Below are positions 58,870 to 64,000 of a stretch of 64,000 nt of DNA, piece by piece. The notes beneath the pieces were generated by a model. That model was not told the DNA's origin and did no database searches. It was given only the letters and a program-made list of their open reading frames with translations. The stretch lies in assembly GCA_029783825.1 (NCBI GenBank), contig JAREIK010000343.1, positions 3,909,794-3,973,793 on the forward strand, given 5' to 3'. The position numbers were made by a program, and so were the translations under genes. How positions within the stretch are numbered: the first letter of the stretch is position 1; each line of letters opens with the position of its first letter. This DNA is from Sapria himalayana (taxonomy: Eukaryota > Streptophyta > Magnoliopsida > Malpighiales > Rafflesiaceae).

Positions 58870-60655
58870 ATATATGGAAACAAAATTAGAAACAAAAATA
58901 GAGATGGAAATTGAAATGTTTTATATTTCCGTCACAAATATAAGACACGGTCTCGAGTGGATTAGCTTGCATGGTATTTAGCGATAGAAATTTCCACTTC
59001 CTAGATTTATTAGGTATTGAAAATTATAAGTTAAATAAATATTATGATGGAATTTTGTTTCGTTTTAATTCATTTAGAAATTGAATCCTAATTTGTTTCT
59101 ATATTTGGCAACGGAAATGAAAACCATCATTAAAAATGAAACATCTTCGGAGTCTGCTACTTTTGAACTTTAAAAATTTTGGCAACAGAATATATTTCTA
59201 TCATTTATTTAGAAATGGAAACTCATTCCATCGCTAAATTATGTTAATTAATTTTTCAAAGAACACTTCGTCTCTTCAAAAATAAAGTTTGGGTTTTGCC
59301 TTAATTATTTTGATTTTGTATTCAACCAATTTGTGTTTGAGCTTGCTTTCCTCCATTTACAATTTGTCGTGAACTCATCTATCATTGAAGTATGCAATTT
59401 AGTATTATAATTTTTCCCATATATACTATAATTGAGAATTACAATTTGTGTGCATTTTATTGTTATCAATAGTTTCTTTTCATGTTTAACATTCTCATGG
59501 GTTCTCTCTTCTTATTTTCTTGAATTTTTATTATGCTAATTAATAAAATTTATATTTCACATTTTTTGCACATATCAAGTTTTGTTCACATTTTAGATTA
59601 CCTAATTGAGGTATTCAATTTTTATACATTTTATTGTTACTTATAAGTTTTATCATGCTAATTAAAGTGGACTTAGTATGCCTACTAGGATTTGTTCACT
59701 TTTTAGGTTACCTAATGAGCTATGTAATTGAATTTATAAATATTAAGATTTAGAATGTTGAACATAATCACAATGAACAACATTAAAAATTGAGATGGTT
59801 TAAAAAGTTTGAATGTATACAATTTGCATGTTAAAATTGAAGGTATGCAACTTAAACAATGAAAATTTTATATATATATCAATAATTTTAAAGGCATGAA
59901 ACTTTAACAAATAATAATTTATATACATATTAATAATTTTGAAGGTTGAAAAGTTATAATAATGAATAACATCAAAATTTTCGAAGGTATGCAATTTGAA
60001 GGTTGAAATATAACAATAAATGAATAATTTCAAAAAAATAAGAATCTCATTTCAAAATTTATAAAGTTATTTTTTCTACACTTCACTGTAGGTTGAATCC
60101 AATAAATAACACCTCTCATTATTTGATAAAAAAATGTATATTACATCTCATAGCTGGTAGATAACTTTTTATACTACATATATACTTCATATGAATTAGT
60201 TAGTATTGCTATTAATTTATTCATGTTCTTCGTCACTAGTTGATGTTTATTGTCATATTTTCACTAACATATTGATATGCATTGCCATTACAATTTTTTT
60301 AAGGATTTTTATTACGTAAAATACTTTTGTCAAAATTATTAGTGCATATTATTAATTTTAAAGTCATTAATTATTATAGAACCTTAATTTTCTTAGATCA
60401 AACAAACACAAGAGCACATAACCTCATTGAAATATCACATATTAGGTTTCACATTATCATTTTTTTAATGGTTCAATTAACCCTAATTTTAATAGATCTA
60501 AGAATGTTCATTTTATTAACCCCAAATAAAAAAATAGTTATTTCATAAAAAATTACTATCTTCACACATATGAAGAATAAATCTCTGACCCTAGAAATAT
60601 TTTCATATTGTGGTCTTTCATATATAAAAAAATATTTCTAGCACAATATATAACA
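58870..60655 (+). repeat. Internal copy of the CACTA-2 left-end region
   Basis: Matches 53817-54730 in order: TAGAGTCATGG/CACGGTCTCGAG section, TTTTCAAAGAACACTTCGTC (54132 and 59252), CTTTCCTCCATTT, ATTAACCCCAAAT and TGTGATCTTTCATATATAAA-like text near 60610. A 900-bp unmatched stretch lies within (about 59440-60340). It contains a degenerate repeat of about 60 bp (59750-60030). The outermost 160 bp including the TIR are not part of the copy. Confidence 0.75.
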
Positions 60656-61500
60656 AGCGCTCAAATGATATAAATATGAGTTTGTTATTTTGTACTTATA
60701 GTTTCATTTGAACATTGCAAAATATAAAAGAAACAAATTTAAAAAAATTGATTATTTAACATTAGCTATAAATAAAATACAAAGTTGCAAACTCAAGTAT
60801 ATTTTATTATCATAACAGATGATATATTATTAATGAACTCATTAAATATAATGACTAACTTCGCTTTTATATTATTTTTTAGTAGCGAGAGGTCAGTTCT
60901 TGTGCTAACATAAAAATTATTTTAATAAATTAATTGATGAGTTATATTGTATTTTAAAAATTATAGGAAGCTATGGAAAATATTGTTGTAATTACTTCAT
61001 AATTGATAGATCCTTCTACATGTGCGCAAAAGATTGATATTATGCATATTTACCTTCAGGCTATCAGAGTAAAGCTGAAAAAAAATGGCGAGTGTATGGT
61101 ATTTGTACCCATGCATCTATATTTTATCTAGAATATATTTAGAGTTCATCATCATCTTTCAATTACAATAACATATTTGATGAGAGGTTGCACAAGGAAA
61201 TGCAGGAAATTCAAGATATATTGCAAAGAAAAAATGAAGAGATTCAATAAAAGAATGAAAAAAATATATATAAAAGAATAAAGAAATGCAAAAGAAAATT
61301 GAAGAAATGAAAAAAAAAGCTAAATGATTGAAAAGAGAGGAAAGAATGAAAAAAGATAATGAAATGCAATAAAAGATTTTGTAAATAGAGCAAATAATGT
61401 GCAAGTTAGCAGAGACATCATCTATTTTTCATCATTCTGAACAAGAACCATCCAGATCTCCGGAAGACAATGCTCATTAGGATGATGACTTGTAGTTGTT
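60656..61500 (+). pseudogene. CACTA-2 second-gene remnant, 3' part only
   Basis: Corresponds to 23930-24790 of CACTA-1 and ends in the same Lys/Glu-rich coiled-coil segment (EIQDILQRKNEEIQ near 61205). The first part of the gene is missing. Confidence 0.6.
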
Positions 61501-62111
61501 TGTTATATGTTATTAATTTTTTGCAACGAACATTTTTAATGTAAAATTATGGTTTTTGTATTAATATTTTTTTTAATTAGGTTATGAATTATGTATTGAA
61601 ATTTATGTACATTTATGTTTGTTATCTGATATTTTTTATCTATGGTGAATATTATATGAATGTCATTTGATAAATAATATGTGGATGTGCTTGTTTGATT
61701 GTAAGTCATATAATTTCTAAATATAATTATATATTGTATACAACGTACATAAACTACACAAATGGAATATGTTCCTATTAGAGACTATAGGAACTAAAAA
61801 TTTTATTTCTAAATCTATTTCTATATAGAAACGCATCATGTATTTCTTTGATAATCTGTCGCTCATTTAGAAACGGATAATATGTTTCTAAATTAGTGAG
61901 GGAAATAAAGATCTCTTTGTCGTCATAACTTTTAGTGATAAATTTTTTCCTTCACTATTTATTAAAATGTTATTGTGTTATCCGTTTTTTAAAATTTAGA
62001 GAAGATTTTAGAAATAGATTCATTTAATTTCTAATACGTCGCTATTTGATCATATAGCAAGAGAATTAGAAACAAAATAGGGCATTTCTGATTTTGTCTT
62101 TTCTTGTAGTA

Positions 62112-62151
62112 TATAGTTATATATGTATATATATTATAAATTTTTATATGC

Positions 62152-62184
<33 letters not shown>

Positions 62185-62889
62185 ACATTATATGTACAAA
62201 CATACATAAATTTTATGTATGCATATATATATGTGCACAACATTATATGTATATATAAATACAATAAAATTTATACTAGAATATATATATATATATCATA
62301 TATGTGTGTGTGTGTGTCTGTGTGTGTGTGTGTATATATCATATATGTGTGTGTATATATATATATATCTTAAAATTTTTATTCATGCATATATATATAT
62401 ATGCACAATAACATCATATGTATATATACATATGTATATATCTAATATCGATGTATGTATATATATACATATAGATTGTATATATATATATATATTTATT
62501 TATTTATTTATGTATATATGTTTATATTATGATATTCATGGTCATAAATATTGCTAATAATATACCATCATGTATACAAAATATATATCACGATGATATC
62601 ACCAATTTGTCATATAGGAATATCATGATACATATTGTGAATTGTGATAGATTGTTGTATAAAATAAATACTTTTTTATTATTATTTAAGTGTTGATGTG
62701 GATGATTTTTAATAATTTAATGGTATAATAATCATTACTAAGAATATCACACAAAATGACAAATTTACAAAGCATAAATATTTTTGGCTTTGTGCGCACT
62801 TTTTTTAAACAAAAAATTTGGTTTGTTTAAAATTAATTACTTTAGTGTTACTGTAAAAAAACCAAAATTTCTCAATAATTTTAAAGCAT
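62112..62889. repeat. AT/GT microsatellite region, copy 2
   Basis: Collinear with 25371-26214: (CA)n at 62161-62183, (GT)n at 62303-62333 and (AT)n runs, then GATATTCATGGTCATAAATA and TGTTGATGTGGATG. Confidence 0.85.
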
Positions 62890-63390
62890 ATTTTTTTTGT
62901 ATCTCTCACCCTACTTTCTCTCTCTCTCTCCCTCTCGCTTTCTACTTCCTCTCTTTCCCCCTCTCTTTCCTTCTACTCTCTCTCTATCTCTCACTCTACT
63001 TCCTCTCTTTATCCCTCTTCCTTTTACTCTTTCCCCCTCTCCTTCTCCCTCTCTCTCTCTCTCTCTCTCTCTCATTCCTCTCTCTCTCTCTCTCTCCTTC
63101 CTCGCTTTCCCTCTCTCTCCTTCCTCGCTTTCCCTCTCTCTCCTTCCTCGCTTTCCCTCTCTCTCCTTCCTCGCTTTCCCTCTCTCTCCTTCCTCGCTTT
63201 CCCTCTCTCTCCTTCCTCGCTTTCCCTCTCTCTTTATTTCTACTCTCTTATTTCTCTCTCCCCCCTTGGTCTCCCTCTCTTTATTCTCTCCTTCCCTCCT
63301 CTCTATCTATCTAGATTTTCCTCTCTCCTCTGTCACCTTATCTCTATATACTCTCTCTCTCCATCTAACTGCTACGTTTTAACCTTTTGT
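62890..63390. repeat. Pyrimidine (CT) tract, copy 2
   Basis: About 480 bp of nearly pure C and T. Open frames here are pyrimidine artefacts. Shorter than copy 1. Confidence 0.9.
63097..63230. repeat. 23-bp minisatellite in CT tract copy 2
   Basis: Six copies of a 23-bp unit, CCTCGCTTTCCCTCTCTCTC followed by CTT, nearly identical. The unit differs from the 24-bp unit in copy 1. Confidence 0.9.
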
Positions 63391-63429
63391 ATAAGTAAGC
63401 TGTGATTATATATGGCACTATGCACACAC

Positions 63430-63690
63430 CGACATTCAAGGGAAGGATGTACATAGAGAGGATAAGAAGGGAGGAAAGAACGGAGACGGAGGACATGGCT
63501 GAGAGAGAGATAAAAAAAGAGGGTGAGAGAGAGTAAGAGAGAGTGAGAGATAGAGGGTGAGGGAAAGAGTGAAAGATAAGCGAGGGAGGTCAGAGTGGGG
63601 TGAGGGAGAGAGATAGAAAGATGAGCGAGGGAGGGTCATAGGGGGTGAGGAGACAGTGATAACGGGCCAGAGGGGGGAGAAAAAGCAGCA
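63430..63690. repeat. Purine (GA) tract, copy 2
   Basis: GAGAGAGTAAGAGAG-type DNA, matching 27404-27590, including the end AGGTACAGAGAGAGGAGG. Confidence 0.88.
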
Positions 63691-64000
63691 GATAAGGTAC
63701 AGAGAGAGGAGGAAAATTGATGGGATGGGAATGAGTATGAGGGATAAGGTTGAAGAACAAATATCTATACCAATTTTCTTCAAATCAAATGCAAATCCCA
63801 CTAATTTGACAAAATTTATATTCTAGTTTAATTCTTTAAGATAAACTTTAAATTAATTTTATTGAAACAACATAACTTCATAGTCAGAATTATAACATAA
63901 ATTTTTTATTTGCAAAAAAAAAAAATAATACTGGAGAAAGGATAAGGAAGAAGATGAACCTTGAATCAGTATATAGTATGTGTTTTCGAATATAACAACT
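63691..64000 (-). other. 3' flank of a third BBX copy (BBX-C), gene outside the window
   Basis: AAATTGATGGGATGGGAATG, TTTAAGATAAACTTTAAATT, AACATAACTTCATAGTCAGA and GGAGAAAGGATAAGG follow in the same order and spacing as beside BBX-A and BBX-B. The next feature in those copies is the BBX gene on the minus strand. The window ends before it. Confidence 0.75.

Larger units (their letters stand above)
53655..62111 (+). mobile_element. CACTA (En/Spm-like) DNA transposon, CACTA-2, decayed
   Basis: The left end is CACTACAAGAAAAAAGCC. The right end reverse-complements to TACTACAAGAAAAGAC, with the first C changed. The right flank TATAGTTATATATGTATA is the same as that of CACTA-1, so both come from one insertion that was later duplicated with its surroundings. 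It is about 700 bp longer than CACTA-1. The front part of the second gene is missing, and about 1.8 kb resembling its own left end stand there instead (58870-60655). Confidence 0.88.

Noticed and set aside
62784..63801. Long open frames in the second CT/GA region
   Set aside because: Simple-sequence artefacts, as in copy 1.

Overview
This window is AT-rich nuclear DNA from a flowering plant. The evidence is intron-containing B-box (BBX) zinc-finger genes with GT-AG introns, many Ty1/copia elements primed by initiator tRNA-Met, and CACTA, hAT and Mutator-like DNA transposons with decayed proteins. I cannot name the species. There are no bacterial features, tRNAs, rRNAs or CRISPR arrays. Most of the DNA is nested transposon.

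Layout. 1-4766: a copia element (copia-1) with an uninterrupted 1384-residue Gag-Pol; its 5' LTR is cut by the window edge. 4767-15033: AT-rich DNA with microsatellites, two short copia remnants, a decayed minus-strand copia (9.5-11.3 kb) and degenerate repeats. 15043-15955: non-autonomous Mutator-like element 1, with a perfect 9-bp target duplication. 17612-25370: CACTA-1. 25371-27590: AT microsatellites, then a long pyrimidine tract, then a purine tract. 28100-34906 (minus): BBX-A, a pseudogene with copia-2 (29635-34636) in intron 1. 35330-42232: a truncated copia (copia-3) whose 3' LTR is interrupted by a 3.5-kb hAT element. 42430-43024: Mutator-like element 2. 43285-47774: an old copia (copia-6) just beyond the 3' end of BBX-B. 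47788-49378 (minus): BBX-B, the only complete host gene, 3 exons and 293 residues. 49938-50919: Mutator-like element 3. 51305-53160: a minus-strand copia fragment (copia-5). 53655-62111: CACTA-2. 62112-64000: the same AT, pyrimidine and purine tracts again, then 3'-flanking DNA of a third BBX copy whose body lies beyond the window.

The organising feature is a tandem BBX cluster. The block [CACTA - AT repeats - CT tract - GA tract - BBX 3' flank] occurs twice, at about 17.6-28.1 kb and 53.7-64 kb. A third BBX copy (B) shares the gene and its near flanks. Because the copies are paralogous, each serves as the empty site for insertions in the others. This dates copia-2, copia-6 and Mutator-like element 2 as later than the duplications. 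BBX-B keeps both zinc-binding B-boxes and two C-terminal VP motifs, so it is probably a functional light-signalling regulator of the BBX20/21/22 type. BBX-A has several independent lesions. All coordinates and comparisons were made by eye from the sequence; no database search was run.
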